Source: Torreya grandis
Lineage: Eukaryota; Streptophyta; Pinopsida; Cupressales; Taxaceae
NCBI GenBank assembly: GCA_037957365.1
Contig: JARHVA010008427.1
Location: 62,001-126,000, forward strand
Direction: 5' to 3'
Length of the DNA stretch: 64,000 nt
Each line of letters starts with the position of its first letter. The stretch's first letter is position 1. A program made the position numbers and the translations under genes. Shown here piece by piece: positions 44,201-61,342 of this stretch. The notes beneath the pieces were generated by a model. The model worked only from the letters and a program-made list of their open reading frames with translations. It was not told the DNA's origin and searched no databases.

Positions 44201-47200
44201 TGTCACGACCTCTCTTCCCTCACTGTGGAAACTTATGCTCATACTTTTTTAGTTGATTTTGACCTCATTTAGTATTTTATGTTAGGGTGAATTGATTTTT
44301 AAGTTAACTAAACTTTTGTGTTGATTTCAAAGAGCTATCAGGTCATCAACAAGATTTCACAAGAAAGCAAGGTATAAATTTAATTTCATTTTCAAAATTC
44401 CAAGAGTTAGGAAATTAAATCATTGAAATATTAAAGATATTTCTTTTCATAGAATCATATGCAATGTTTAAAATTGTGAACAAATAAACTTTAATGGGAT
44501 ATAATTTAGTCTTATCTTAATACTCACATTTATAATGAATGAGTTTAATATTTATGTATTAATATTTAGAAATCACCAAAGGTTGTTTTAATAAATAGAG
44601 TTTTTATTTTATTATTGACTTTAAAATTTTAAATAAATTATATTATAATATATAATTTTAGATTATTAGTTATTTCTAATAAACCACTATCAAAAAAAAT
44701 ATATTTATATATATATAAATAAAATCTTCTATTATTATCATGCAAATCTCTTAGCAAAGGTGAGTCCTGTGGATGAAGCTTTTACCAACATTGTGGAAAT
44801 TAACTAACACTAAAATTAAAACATAACTTTCTATTCTAAAATATCTTCTTTCTATTTAAATTTACACACTCCACCTCCCCGAGTTCTATGCTCCACCTCT
44901 CTTAGTCATTGCCCACTTAACTCATGCAATGCATGCATGAGACAAACACTAGAGAGGAGGAAGGAGTGAATGCATGAATATTTTGAAGGAAGAGATCACT
45001 ACCACATCGACCCTTACCCTACCACATAAGAGATAGTTAAAGCCTTTTGAGTCAAGTTAAAGAGCCAATCAGAGTATAAATTTGAGGAGAGAGTTTAGAG
45101 AAAAAAAGGTTATAAAGAGGAGATTGACACATAATAAAGAAAAAAAGGAAGTGATGAAGGGAATAAAATCTTTGAGAGAAATTTGATGCTTTGAGACTAG
45201 GTCAACACTTAAAGAGGGGAATCAATGATTGAAGAGAAGGATAGATGTCTTGGGTAGAAGAGGATCAATGTTTGGAGAAGAAGAGTAGAGGATATTTGAC
45301 TTCTCCCTTGCTTTCATGCAATCTCTATTATCTCCACATCCATAAACATCACCAACATACTTTTATCTCATCTATTTCAATTCAAGTAGAACCATTATCC
45401 AATTCAATCAATGATTTCATTAGTCACTAGGTAAATATAATAGTTTATTTAAATTATAGGGTAAATATAATATTTTATTTAAAATTGTAGGTTAAATATA
45501 ATATTTTATTTAACTTGTAGGGTAAATATAATATTTTATTTAAATTGAAAGGTAAATATAATATTTTATTTAATTGTAAGTTAAATTTAATATTTTATTT
45601 AAATTTTAAGGAAAATATAATGTATTTAATTTTATAAAACTAAAATAGAATGATGTTTGCATTACTAGAAACAAAATGATAATGCTACTTGTTAGGGAAA
45701 GTAAATGATTTTATAGCAAATAATAATGTAATAAAGTAATCAGATATTTGAGAGACATATAACATATAATAATATGAGTTCATTTAATATTAGTTGATAT
45801 ATACAATTTTACATTATGTATCTATTTAAAAACATTAACAATATCTCTATACCCAATTTGGTGAAAAGAGTAGAATATAGCATTAAATAAATGAGTTTTG
45901 TTTTCTATGTACCTAGTTATAAATTTATGAAATACATTTGATCTAGTCTGTAAAGTTACATGCATAAAACTATATTGTGATAATATTGATTAGATACATT
46001 AAATTACCTTAAATAAATCTAAGTTGTCATAAAAAAATATTTTGAGCGGACCCTTACTTTGATTGTTGTTGAGCTTTGGTGATGAATTTTATTATCATCA
46101 AGAATAGTGTGAAAATAAATATTCTTCATTCTAGGGTTAAACCCTCAATTCTAGAACCCTCCTTTCAAGCACATAAAGGATTTATTTAACATTAAATTCA
46201 AGTTCAAAATAACATTCTTAAACTCCATGTGTATTAGTTATTTTCTAGAAAAGTTTACCTAAGTAGACTAAATATATAATTGTCCAAAATATCATTTTTG
46301 AAAATTGACATAAGGACTAAACTAGAAGATCATGTTATAGATTTGTTTTCTACCTTCCTAATCAAGAATTTAATTTGAAATGTACATGCAATAGTTTACT
46401 TCAAGTATTCCTTACTTTTAAAATCTCAACTTAGACTAGGAATTTAAGGTTAAACAAAACTATGTAGCATTTGGTATTAAGCGGTGCCTCTGGCTCACAT
46501 TTATAGGTAATACTATCGTGCTTGAACTACTGCATCCATAGATAAACATAGCTGCAACAATGATGTCTGGGCATCATCCCTATAAAACATCGAGGAGAAA
46601 TAAGGGCCATATCATGTCATTAAGACTAAGGGGTGGGATAATCCCTCTTGGTACCATTGAGAGTGTTAAACTAATTAAGAAAAGAAAATGGCTTTGACTA
46701 CCTTAAATGATTCTAACTTGTGATATTATGAAATAGAAATGGATAAAGTACATATCTTACTCAAAACTTGGTACCATTGAGAGTGTTAAACTAATTATTA
46801 TCAAGAAACCACCATCCATATGGCTCTCAAATAATGAAACTTTGGCAAGAACAATTATATGGATTAGGTTCTCTGAAGTAAGGATCAAGAACATTATTGA
46901 TGTAAATAAAAAGTACAAAAAGGGGATGTAGCTTGCAAATGTTCATTTCTATTTCTTGTTAAGATTTAGGGATTGTTTAGTTAAATAAGTATTTATTCAC
47001 TTAAAAGATAATTTTATGCTTCTATTTGGGTAGCAATAATAGAGGAATGGTCTGGGGAACTGGGCCCTAGAAAGGGTTGCATACCTAAACCTACAGTTCA
47101 CATGAAACTTAGAATAGAAAATAAAAATACATGCATACTACACCTTGATCCTATTCAGAAGTAGGTATGTATGTAGTCTAAAAAGTGAAGGACTCTTCCA

Positions 47201-47766
47201 GTACATAGGTGATTAGGATAGGGTTGGGGTTGTGCATTAAAAAATATTAAAGTTAAATGAAAAGGCAAGACCATTATAACAAGACCCTAGTTTGGATAAA
47301 CAAAGCAAAGATAAGAACTATGCAATATAATTGAAAGGATCCTGGTTAGATCATCATAGTTTTCAAATATTTAGGCTAATTTTTGAGGTGGAATATAACT
47401 ATTTGTTATATGTTCTATACTCCTATCATGGTGACCTCAATGTTTATCTAGTAGAGATGAGTAGTAAATAGTGAGAGACACAGGATTTGGTTAATCCTAA
47501 TAAGTTACGTCTCTATCTAGATCATAACCTTCTCATGTGTAGATGCTTAACCCATTTGGTTAGACACTTGCCCATTTGGAAAAGGAATGCCTAACCTATA
47601 TGGTTAGATGCTTACCTATTTGGCAAAGGAATACCTAACCCATATGGTTAGATGCTTGCCCTTTTGACAATGGATATCTGATAGGAAAAAGTATATCTAA
47701 GTTGTATTCATAGACAAACATTAATTAAATAAAAATTATGTTTTAGAATAGGATATGGTCTCTACA
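44201..47766 (+). repeat. 5' LTR of G3
   Basis: Starts TGTCACGACCTCTCTTCC and ends GGTCTCTACA. It contains a 30-base minisatellite (45427-45625) and three roughly 50-base repeats of GGTTAGATGCTTGCCC type near 47540-47690. No LTR gene was recognised. Confidence 0.87.
45427..45625. repeat. ~30-bp minisatellite in G3 5' LTR
   Basis: About seven units of GGTAAATATAATATTTTATT plus a variable tail. The 3' LTR has about five (54430-54560). Confidence 0.8.
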
Positions 47767-47769
47767 TTA

Positions 47770-47782
47770 TGGTATCAGATCC
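47770..47782 (+). other. Primer binding site of G3
   Basis: TGGTATCAGATCC three bases after the LTR end; iMet tRNA type with one change. Confidence 0.82.
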
Positions 47783-47893
47783 TAAGTTTGAAAGCTAGGC
47801 CTTAAGCCTACTACAGTCTATGCTTAGTAAAAGATTAATTATTGATATTAAACTATTGAGAAAAATAATTTGGATAATTTTTTTTGTTCAGAC

Positions 47894-49700
47894 ATGGCTT
47901 GTTAAAAAAATTCAAGGAAAGGAAGAGGAAAAGGAACAAATAACAAAGGGAAAATAGAGATTCCCTCTACTCTAAAAGAATCCATTTATATTTTTAACTC
48001 AGATACAATAGCTACAATCTAGAGTAAACTCAAACCTTTGAAAGTGGAGCCAATTAAAATAAAACTAGCTATGATTGAACCTATAGTCAAATGTCCATTT
48101 AAGAGGCCCTCAATAATAAGATATTTTTCATTTGAAATGGGTCCTGACGTACCTTACATAATCCCTAAAGTATGTAAGGAATATAACCAATGCCATCGAT
48201 ACATGGTTCACTTAGAAGATGAAGTTCCCAAATAAATGGAACTAGATGAAGAAGATTCTATTTAAAAGAATTTTGAATCAATGTTATATATTCATCTATA
48301 TGTTATAGTCATAATGCTTATCCTCTATAAAGCTAAGAAATCTATGTAATAAATAGATGAATGAGATTATCAAATGCTTAATTTTTGTCAATCCTATGTG
48401 TGACTATGATCAATAATAAAATGTATGAGAAAATTAGAGTTATCTAAAAGAGAATTATTATATCAATTATATTGAATGAAAACTTAATGGATTGTGTTAT
48501 TTCTATCAAGAAACCAAATGGAAAGACCTAGATGATCAACTAGGAATCAAAGGTAAAATGTGAGATAGATAGAACCCAACAATGAAAATGTTGAACAACA
48601 TGTTCCAGAAAATAGAAAACTAGGGATATATGCCCTCATCAATTTATTGACTAAGCAAAGAGATAAAATAGACTCACTTGAGTAGGTGATTAATGATCTT
48701 AGGTCAAGGCAAGAAATTATATAAAACATAATGGAATCTAACCTTGATAATCCACCTGAAGAAGATCCACCACTAGTCAATGAGATGGAGGTTGTAGCTC
48801 CCAAAATTGAAGTTCCATTTTCTGATCTAAGTAAAGATTTGAAGAAGATTTTACCCCCTAAGTTTGATGGGAAACAATTAGGTAAAGGAGCTAAGAATTA
48901 GCTAAATGAGATTGAAAAATACTTTGACTTGAGAAACTACAATGATGTAACTAAGGTGTTGTGGGGATCTTACCAACTGGTATTAGAGGTAACTAGCTTG
49001 TGGACTAACACAAAGGAATTAAATATAATAACCAAGGAAAATTTGACCTAGGATCAATTTGACTACCATTTTAGGAAGAGATGGCTACCCCAGTTATTCT
49101 TTAATGAGAAGATGACTAAATGTCATAACCTAGGATAGGGAGGCATGTTAGTCTAATAATATTGAGATAGATTCACCAAATTACATAAGTATGTGCCCAT
49201 ATACCAGAAGGATGAAAGAGGTCAAAAAAAAAAGTTCATCCTAGGATTGAGTGCAAACATAAGAATGAAAGCATATATGCATGACCCTAAGAATATGAAT
49301 GAAGTGCTAGAAAAATCCCTCAAATAGGAATGAAAGTTACAAGCCTAGCTGCAATAAGAAAAAACTTTAACAATAAATATAGCCTTCAAAAGGAAACTAG
49401 ATTTCAGGAGAGAGCAAGTTGTGGATAAAAACCCAATAATAAATCCAATAGGTAGAGCACCCCCACTAAATCAAAATCATAGAAATAATTTTTAAAGGTA
49501 AAAAAATAGGGGAAGAGATAATAACAAGAATGATCAAAGGAATTACAATCACCTAATGTATCCTCCATGAATTTATGGTGATGCCCCAAGGAAACTAGTA
49601 CTAAAAGGCCCACCAAGAGGATGTTTTGCTTATGGAGGAAATCACTTTGCCTAAGAGTACCCAAGGATGTAGGGATAGATAAGGGCCAATCATCCTTAGA
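47894..49700 (+). pseudogene. G3 gag
   Basis: From the ATG at 47894 (MAC, then a stop, KNSRKGRGKGTNNKG) frames continue to a retrotransposon gag core near 48850-49330: ILPPKFDGKQLGKGAKN, IEKYFDLRNYNDVTK, DQFDYHFRKRWLPQLFF and RFTKLHKYVPIYQKDERGQ. Stops at former Trp codons are common (TGG to TAG). The CCHC knuckle near 49620 reads CFAYGGNHFA, with Tyr at the second and last Cys positions, so it cannot bind zinc normally. Confidence 0.82.
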
Positions 49701-49714
49701 GGGGATAACAATAA

Positions 49715-49906
49715 ATGATTAATTTTGTAGTAAGGAATCACCAAAATAGATTCCAAAATATACCAATTGAAACTACATGTATATTATTGGGTAAACCCAT
49801 TTCAATTCTCATAGATACTAGTTCATCAGAATGTTTCATTTCTCCTAAATTAGTAATAAAAATGTCTCTTCTAGTGAATCACATGAATTCATCATGGACA
49901 GTCTAG
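49715..49906 (+). pseudogene. G3 retropepsin
   Basis: 63 open codons with ILIDTSSSECFISPKLV. The family has IDTGSSxxFIS, so the catalytic D-T-G is now D-T-S (a G-to-A change). It follows the zinc knuckle and precedes RT. Confidence 0.82.
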
Positions 49907-50329
49907 TATAGGGATAAGGTATTCAAAGAAGTGTCTCAATGTCTACCCAAAGCAAAAATATAATTTCTAAATTTTGAGACAAGTTTAGACCTATTTAAAA
50001 CACCTTAAGATCCTCTAATGTAATAATAGGGATTAGTTGGCTCACCAAGCACCAAGCTAAAATAGACTATTATATAAAGTTGGTTAGGTGTTATAGTGAT
50101 GAGGGGAGATGGGTCATGATTCAAAGGGGTCTTAGACCTATAAAAGTAGAAATCATATTAGTTATGCAACTAAAGAAGGAGAGAAGGAAGGGAGCACTAA
50201 TTTCATGGTAACGATAAATGATAAGAAAGAAAGAAAATACCAACCAACCCTAGAAGCGTATCCATTCTTAAAGGAATTTAAGGACATGTTTCTTAAATAA
50301 TTACCTAGAATTCCCCATAAGAGATAATT

Positions 50330-51130
50330 TGATTTCTCAATTGATATTTTACCTAGAGCTGAGTTAGTCTCTAGAGCACCCTACAAAACGAACATCACTA
50401 AGTTGATGGAACTTAAAATTCTACTAGAGGAAATCTTGAGTAAATGATTGATTAGACTAAGTATGTCTCCTTGGTGAGTACCAATCTTATTTTTTAAAAA
50501 TAAAGATGAAACTCTAATATTATGCATTGATTATAAAATGTTGAATAAGGTCACAATTAAAAATATATATCCCTTACCTCAAATAAAAGAACTTTTTGAG
50601 CAAATTAAAGGAGAAATGATTTTCTCAAAGATAGACCTTTGATCAAGATATCATCATATAATAATTAAGGAGGAGGATATTCCAAAAACTAATTTTAGGA
50701 CTAGATTGGACACTATGAGTTTACTATTGTACCCTTTGGAGTGACAAATGTTCCTTTAGCATTTATGAACTTAATGAACAGTGTGTTCCATAATTACCTA
50801 GAGAAGTTCATCTTGGTGTTCACATATGGAATTCTAATTTACTCTAAGAATTAGGAAGATCAGTTAGCACATCTTCTATTGGTTCTTCAAAGGTTAAGAG
50901 AACTTAAATTGTATGGTAAGTTCTCCAAATGTGCATTCTTTAAGAAGGAAATCCACTCTCTAGGATACATCATATCCAAAGAAGGAATTGTAGTATATCC
51001 AGACAAGATAAAGGCAATAATGGAATTTCTAATCCCCAATAATGTATTAGAAGCAAGAAGTTTCATGGGGTTAGTAGAATATTATAAGAGATTTGTTGAA
51101 GGTTTTTCTAGGATCGCCAACCTGATATGA
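50330..51130 (+). pseudogene. G3 reverse transcriptase
   Basis: Blocks in order: FSIDILPRAELVSRAPY, ELKILLEEIL, [60 protein letters not shown], then [12 protein letters not shown] where the family has FIDDILIYSKN, so both catalytic Asp are lost, and LGYIISKEGIVVYPDKIKAI. At least two frameshifts. Confidence 0.87.
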
Positions 51131-51620
51131 CATTACAAAGGAAAGGTAAGAAGTTTATATGAATACAACAGTCTGATAAAGCTTTCCAAAATTTGAAGGA
51201 AAATTTGATGATAGAACCCATCTTGAAGGTACCCAATTCAAATGGACATTTTATGGTTGTAATAGATGCATTCATTAAAGGATTAGGAGGATTATTCATT
51301 TAGAATGATGGTGTAATAGCATATGAGTCCACGAAATTGAAAACCCATGAATTAAATGATTCCCTTCATGATTTAGAATTGGTATAAATTGTTCACATTT
51401 TATAGAAGTGGATACATTTCCTTATTGGAAAACCTTTTGAACTAAAAACTAACCATCAAGGGCTAAAGTACATATTCACTCAACCTAATCTAAATTCTAG
51501 GCAAAGAAGGTGGTTGGAGTTTTTGAGTGAGTATGATTTTAAAATTGAGCATATCAAGGGAAAAGAGAATAGGGTTGTCAATGCTTTGATTAGAAGAAGA
51601 CACCCAATGAATATAAAAAT
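51131..51620 (+). pseudogene. G3 RNase H
   Basis: Frames give AFQNLKENLMIEPILKVPN, HFMVVIDAFIKGLGGLF (DAS.xGxGavL block, Asp kept), LKTHELNDSLHDLELV, FLIGKPFELKTNHQGLKYIF and RQRRWLEFLSEYDFKIEHIK. Some stops. Confidence 0.85.
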
Positions 51621-51684
51621 GATTAGATTTAATCTAAAAGGGAAAATACTGGATGGACAAAATAAATATCCTTAGTATAATCAA

Positions 51685-52640
51685 ATGAGATTAATGATAG
51701 GTGAAAATTTGGAAGACCGAAGAATTAAAGGATGTACCTTGGATGGTGATGGTTTACTTTGGTATAAGAATAGGATTTATGTTCTAGATATACAAGACTT
51801 GAGGAAGATAATTTTGACTCAAGCTCATGATGCACCCTACTTAAGTCATCAAGGAGTAAACAAACTATATGCAGATCTTAAGAAACTATACTTTTGTAAG
51901 GGATAAAAAGAGATATAGTATTATATGTATTATGATGCTTGGAATGTCAGAGGGTTAAAGTAGAACACCATCATCCTATAGGAATTTTATATATACATGA
52001 CATTCCACAATATAAATGGCAAGTTTTTATTATAGATTACATACAAGGATTACCTATGACACCCTATAGGCATGATGTTATTATGGTGGTAATTTATAAG
52101 CTTACTAAGGTGGTGCATCTCATACTCAGAAACTTAACTGATGATGCACCAACCTTAGCCAACTAATTTACGAAGGAAGTGGTTAGATTACATAGAATAC
52201 CATAAAATATCATATCAAATAGAGATTCCAATTTTACTTCAAGGTTTTGGATGATTCTATAGTTAGCCTTAGGTACATAATTTAACTTTAGCTTCACATT
52301 TGATCTCGAGATGAATAGGCAAATAGAAATGACAAATCAAGTTATAGAAGACCTCCTAAGGATGTACTATATAGATCAACAAACCAAATTGGAAGCTTAT
52401 TTTCCATTGGTAGAAGTTTCCTATAATAACTCATTTCAAACATCTTTAGGTATGGCTCCATTTGAAGCTATATATGGAAGAAGTTGTCGAACGCCACTTA
52501 GTTGGGATAACCTTGAGGATAGAATAGTAATCAGTCTTGAAATGTTAAAAGACATGGAGGAATAGGTGAAAGTTATAAGGTAGAGGTTGAAGGTAGCATC
52601 AGACAGACAAAAGAGCTATGCAGATAGGAAGAGAGTTCAA
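51685..52640 (+). pseudogene. G3 integrase
   Basis: Three open stretches in different frames: 51685-51906 and 51939-52166 carry the HHCC zinc finger (AHDAPYLSHQG, then CLEC) and FIIDYIQGLP (first Asp); 52311-52565 carries NRQIEMTNQVIEDLLRMY (Glu) and YNNSFQTSLGMAPFEAIYGR. Between them IISNRDSNFTSRFW holds the second Asp. All three catalytic acids are present, but frameshifts break the protein. Confidence 0.87.
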
Positions 52641-52954
52641 AGAGAATTCATGATTCATGACAAGATGTTTTTAAGGGTCAGACTGTAAAAAAGTTCCATA
52701 ACCTTTGGGAAAAAGACAAATTTAGATCATCACTTTATAGGACCTTTTTAGATCCTAGAGAGAATCAACCCATTAGCCTAGTGATTGGCCTTACCCCCAT
52801 AGCTAAGTCATATTTATTATTTCTTCCATGTGTCACTTCTTAAGAAATATGTGTATGATAATAAACACATTTTAAAATGGAATGCTTTACAGGTCCAAGA
52901 ACCTAGTAGAATAAAAATAGATCCATATAGAGTGCTATAGAGGTGTTAATACCA

Positions 52955-53070
52955 ATTATTCAATAGACATTTTGATCAGTGTAAGGTACAGTGGGATCAA
53001 TATGACAAAGGAAGTGCAACTTGGGAGGACACTTAAGAAATGAAAAACATGTTTCCATTTTTATTTTAAA
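52955..53070 (+). pseudogene. G3 chromodomain
   Basis: The frame reads CKVQWDQYDKGSATWEDT, a stop, then EMKNMFPFLF. VKWxGY...ATWE and a final FP are the chromodomain signature in plant chromoviruses. It lies 65 bases upstream of the purine tract. Confidence 0.8.
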
Positions 53071-53121
53071 ATTTATGAACTTAATCAAAATTTTATAGTG
53101 CATTGGGACAATGAATAATTT

Positions 53122-53134
53122 AAGGAGGGGAGGA
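53122..53134 (+). other. Polypurine tract of G3
   Basis: AAGGAGGGGAGGA directly before the TGTCATG start of the 3' LTR. Confidence 0.88.
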
Positions 53135-56501
<3,367 letters not shown>

Positions 56502-57420
56502 TGTTAGGTGAATATTTTTTCACCAACTAACTAAAGACAAAATGGTTATATCAACCACAATGCAATGAGATAAATATTTCCTCTCAGTAAGGGAAAACTT
56601 CCTATAAACTATCACAAACTTAACTTATACTAAATATTAACTCAGGGGTGAGATCATATCATCTATTTCTCTTTTTATAGAAATAATGTTAACAAAATAG
56701 AGTAAAACTTCCTTGATATTAACTGAATCCACAAAAAACCCATGAGAGCACAAAGTATATCATTGCTTCTCATACTAATTTATGACTTATATCACAATAT
56801 AATGAGGTGTAGCCCAAAGTCTTCACCAAAAACTACAATAAAGTATAAAATTACAAAAGATAAAAGTAGTTCAAGGCCTTTCTAATATCCTTTGTTCTAA
56901 AAAACTAAAACACAAACTAAAGACAATTATAGTAACATAAAGTCTCCATAATTAGCTTCAAAATATCTCCCAGATTATTTCCACTTACTCTACTTATTTG
57001 ATCAGATAGATAAGATTATATTAGCAAAAAGACATAAGAACAATTTCCTATATAACACAAGTTATTTCAACACAAAGTTTGAAATGTCACTTGCTTTCTC
57101 ATTCACCTGATGAAATTTGATTTACAATATGAGCTTAAAGTCTCAAAATGCCTTTCAGTTTTGGTAGAGTTTTGCTTCCAATAACTAAGAGATCTTAAAA
57201 AATACAGAAGAGGCCCTCTTTATTTATAGGGAGAGAAATTGAGGACTTTTAAAAAAACTCAACTACTTTGACCTAGTCAAAGATAGGAGTCCTTGTTGAC
57301 TTTGACCTCCCATATTTTTATATGTAATTACATACGCAAAAAGTACATGTAAAAATGTCCAAAGTAGTTGTAAAAGTACATCTGAGAAGTGGAAATTAAA
57401 CCAAGGGAAATATTGATTCA
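56502..57420 (-). repeat. Probable 3' LTR of element E
   Basis: Non-coding. On the minus strand it begins about where the last frame stops (TGAATC at 57420) and ends AACA at 56502. It contains a TATA box at 57221-57228. No second copy is in the window, so LTR status is inferred from position and ends. Confidence 0.5.
57221..57228 (-). promoter_or_regulatory. Putative TATA box of element E LTR
   Basis: Minus strand CCTATAAATAAAGAGGGCC, a good plant TATA consensus about 200 bases inside the inferred LTR. Confidence 0.5.
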
Positions 57421-58699
57421 ATTTATATCCCCATCTTTCTTCATGTGAGCATCATACATAGTGAATTTTGCTTGCATCCTAATATTGTCTAGATTGACAG
57501 TGTTTTTAAAAATCATCTTATCTCTAACCATGGCATCTTTTGCACTTGTGATTGATTTGGCATGACTAGCCAACTTGGTCTTCAGATTATATAGAGTTAA
57601 CTGATTATCCAGAATGTTGTCCACAGAGTTTATTGAAAATGTCTTATCTTCAAATTCTTTCTAGAACATACCTTCAAATTCTAGAATTATTTCTTCTACT
57701 AAAAGGAATTGGTTATCTTATGATGTAAGTCTTCAAGGTAGCTCCTCTAATTTGTGTAAAAGACTAACATCACTTTGATCACTGAGTTTCCTTGAATATT
57801 CAAAGTCATCAATCAACTCTCCAAGCACTCGACTCTTATATGTTAATGCCTCTTTAGTTTCAATGTAAGAGTCTTTATTAGTAATGACCCCAATGGATAT
57901 TAGGGTGCTTATTTTTAGTTTCCTTATATCTACCCATTTATCAAGATACTTTTCAATGCTTTCCATGTCATGAGAAACAATATTGATGAGATCATCAAGT
58001 TCTTTTATTTTTCTCATTTTATCTGTCTTCTCAAATAACTCTGTGAATAAGGAAACTCCTTGTGCATGCATCTTATCCAAGTACTCTTCAAGTACTTTTC
58101 CTTTGAGGTAGGTCTTTTCCACTTTTTGAATAACAGGATCTTCTATAAAAATGGCCTCAGAAGCTACCATTTTTGAAGTGAAAATGATTCTCTTGACCAC
58201 AGTAGTCAATTTCTCTACCATAGCTTTGTAGCAATCCTTTATCTCTCTCTCTATCAAATTTTTGGATCAAGATGGCCATGGCCAACTGCATATCACTCTT
58301 GGCACTCTCATGAGTTATCTTACCTAATTAAACTCTAGAGATAGAGTAATCAATTATATCAAAAAATTTAATGGCTACATCCTATGAAGGTCTTACAATT
58401 TCTAAAAATTTGTGTCCCTTATCCCCAATCATCTTTGAAAGAATCATCAGCTTTTTTAGAGCCTTAGCTTTTATTGGCATCAGCTTATTGAAATCAAAGT
58501 CATCTAAGGAGATGGCTTATTTCTTCCTTTTGGGAGTGTAAGCTGACAACCATGGTGGGAGAATGGAAGTACTTACATTAAGATCTACCTCCATTTTTGG
58601 TATCATCAGAGCTGTACTTATATAACTAACAAAAACTACACCTTTTACTAAGTGATCAAAAGTAAAACCATCTCCAATATCAAAATATGAGGATGACAA
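57418..58699 (-). pseudogene. Unidentified coiled-coil-like C-terminal region of element E
   Basis: Three minus-strand frames in series: 58699-58517, 58257-57733 (174 codons) and 57624-57418. They are rich in Lys, Glu, Leu and Ile with heptad-like spacing (EREIKDCYKAMVEKLTTVVK, KMRKIKELDDLINIVSHDME) and end KKDGDIN, stop. No known domain was seen. A long, helical, charged protein at the 3' end of a retroelement could be structural, but the family is unknown. Stops and shifts between the frames indicate decay. Confidence 0.5.
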
Positions 58700-58889
58700 A
58701 ACTAGGAATTAAAACTGAGGAATGAATAATATCCTCAAAAGTGCTATGAGGGTTGTCAAAAACCATTTTAGAAGAAGAGGGTGATCTAGAAGAGGGAACA
58801 TTAATTGGAGAAGTAGGTAAAGGAACTGTAATGGGTGTGTTAGCTAGGGAAGAAGAGATTCTTGTTCCTTATTGCACATTCTCTTGTAG

Positions 58890-59896
58890 AGACAAAGTTT
58901 CCTTTCCTCATTGATCTATAGGCCTATCGTCAGTCTCCATCTGTTTCGTTACTGGTTCTTTAGTGCTTTATTTCTCAACCTCCACATCTTTTATTTCTAA
59001 ATATTTTTCCATAACTTTTGGCTTCTTCATCACAAATATGATCTTCAACTTATGTGGCCTAGAAGAAGAAGGAACATCACTTTTATTCTTCATCCTATTT
59101 TCTTCTCTTCTTCTTATTTCCTCTTGAAATTTAGCTTTTGAAACTATGATGAATTATTTCAAAGTGATTCCTTTATTTGCCAACTAATTATTGGTATTTG
59201 CCAATATTGGTTCAAATCTTTTCTTTAAAGAAGTCAGCTCCTTTTGTGACCATTAGATTGGGGGAAGAGGGGTGCTGGCAACCTGTCCAGCATTGTATCT
59301 ATCATTAATCAAATCTCTATCATCCACTAAATTCTTAGGGATATCAGCAAGTCCTATATATTCTATCTACTCAAGAGATAATATACTGTAGTCCATTTTT
59401 TTGACATCTTCTACTATCCTCAAATCTACCAAAACATCTTCAATCATAGGTTCATGAAATTGGGTTTTTCTCCTGATTATATCATTATGCCCCTGTAATC
59501 AAAATTTGGTCTTCTTTTGAACTGCTTCATGGTTACAAGCTGTATTTAAGTTTTCATAACTCTAGCTTTCCTATCGGTTAACACTGAAAACCTATCAATT
59601 TCAATTAGGAACATGAAATTGAGCTTCTTTAGTTCCATCTATTTATTATGTACAATAATTATTTGATTTCATAGTTCCATCAAGACCAATTTTTTCAAAG
59701 GGAATCTTGGAAGCATATAAGGATGACCTTGGAAAAAGCCAGCCCATAGGTATGAAAAAGAAGAAAATTGTACGAACATACATCCAAAATCATTCACAAC
59801 TACCTAGGCCTCATCTGACATTCTTCTTTGTTCTAATTGAGGATCAAAGAGACAAAAATACTACAAATAAAGCATCTTTTACTCTCACTTTTTTTT
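58890..59896 (-). repeat. Triplicated block, unit A (tail missing)
   Basis: Shares GACAAAGTTT...CTCATTGATCTATAGGCC and everything up to about 59880 with unit C (61346 on). It lacks the last roughly 600 bases of the full unit. The junction with unit B is near 59890-59900. Confidence 0.8.
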
Positions 59897-61342
59897 AGAT
59901 TATGTGGCCTGGAAGAAGAAGGAACATCACTTTTATTCTTCATCCTAATTTCTACTCTTCTTGTTTCCTCTTAAAATTTATCTTCTGAATCTGTGATGAA
60001 TTATTTCAAAGTGATTCCTTTATTTACTAACTAATTATTGGTATTTGCTAATATTGGTTCAAATATTTTCCTTAAGGAAGTCAAAATTTTTTGTGACCAT
60101 TGGATTGGGGGAAGGGGGGCACTATAAACTTGTTTAGCATTGTATCTATCATTAATCAAATCTCCATCATCCACTAAATTTTTAGGGATATCAGCAAGTC
60201 CTAGATATTCTATCTACCCAAGAGAACTTACTATAGTCTATTTTCTTGACATCTTCTATTGTCCTCAAATCTACCAAAACATCTTCAATCATAAATTCAT
60301 GAAATTGGGTTTTTCTCTTGATTATGTCTTTTACACCCCTATAATCAAAATTTGGTCTTCTTTTGAACTGCTTCATGGTTATGAGCTGCATTTAAGTTTC
60401 CATAACTCTAGCTTTCCCAATATTTAACACTAAAAACTTGCCAATTTTAATTAGGAACCTAAAATTGAGATTATTGAGTTCCATCTATTTATTATGTACA
60501 AAAATTATTTGCCTGCATAGATCCATCAAGACCAATTTGTCCGAATGGAACTTGGAAACATATAAGAATGACCTTGGAAAAATCCAACCCATAGGTATGA
60601 AAAAGAAGGAAATTGAAAGAACATAAATCCAAAATCATTCACAACTGCCTAGGCCTCATTTGATATTCCTCTCTATTCTAATTAAGGATGAAAGAGACAC
60701 AAAAATACTACAAAGAAAGCATCATTTACTCTCTTGAAATGATGAATAGAACCCTTCAATGTTAACTGAGAGTAGTATTGATACACTGGGGTTAATCTCC
60801 TATCTCCTTTTTATGTCAAACTTGGAAAGGTTCTCATCAAAGCTCTAATATACATTAGTTAGGAAGTCATGTAGAATTTGAAGGTAGTGGATACCTTCAT
60901 CAATTGCTCATGAAGAGCATTGCTGACTTGTTCTCCCTAGAAGATGATTTGTCTACCTTAGAGAATTATCTTGATGAAGGGATACATCCACTCATGAAAT
61001 TTTGAGGAAGAGGGCAAAACTCTTACCCTACTGAGAAGAGTTCTCAGATCACCAACTTCTTCTAAAAAGTCACTTCTTAGAAAACTTTGTGGCCACATTG
61101 ACAAATTTGCCCTTGGAGTCTTAAGCCATTTATTGTTGATTACTTTCTTTGATTTTTTAGGATCTTTGTCATATTCTCTTTGTGCCTTAACAAAGTCAAG
61201 CTTTATCACTTCTATAGTAGGAGGGACATGAACACTTTATCAATGAATTCTAGATCCAGTCTGATTATCACATTACCACTAGCATCTAACATAGCCCTGG
61301 TGTCTTTATTATAGAACTAAGCACACTGAAGGATGAATTCTA
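59897..61342 (-). repeat. Triplicated block, unit B (head missing)
   Basis: Begins at TATGTGGCCTGGAAGAAG, the equivalent of 59052 in unit A, and runs to GCACACTGAAGGATGAATTC. It encodes the minus frame 61209-60958 described under unit C. Confidence 0.8.
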
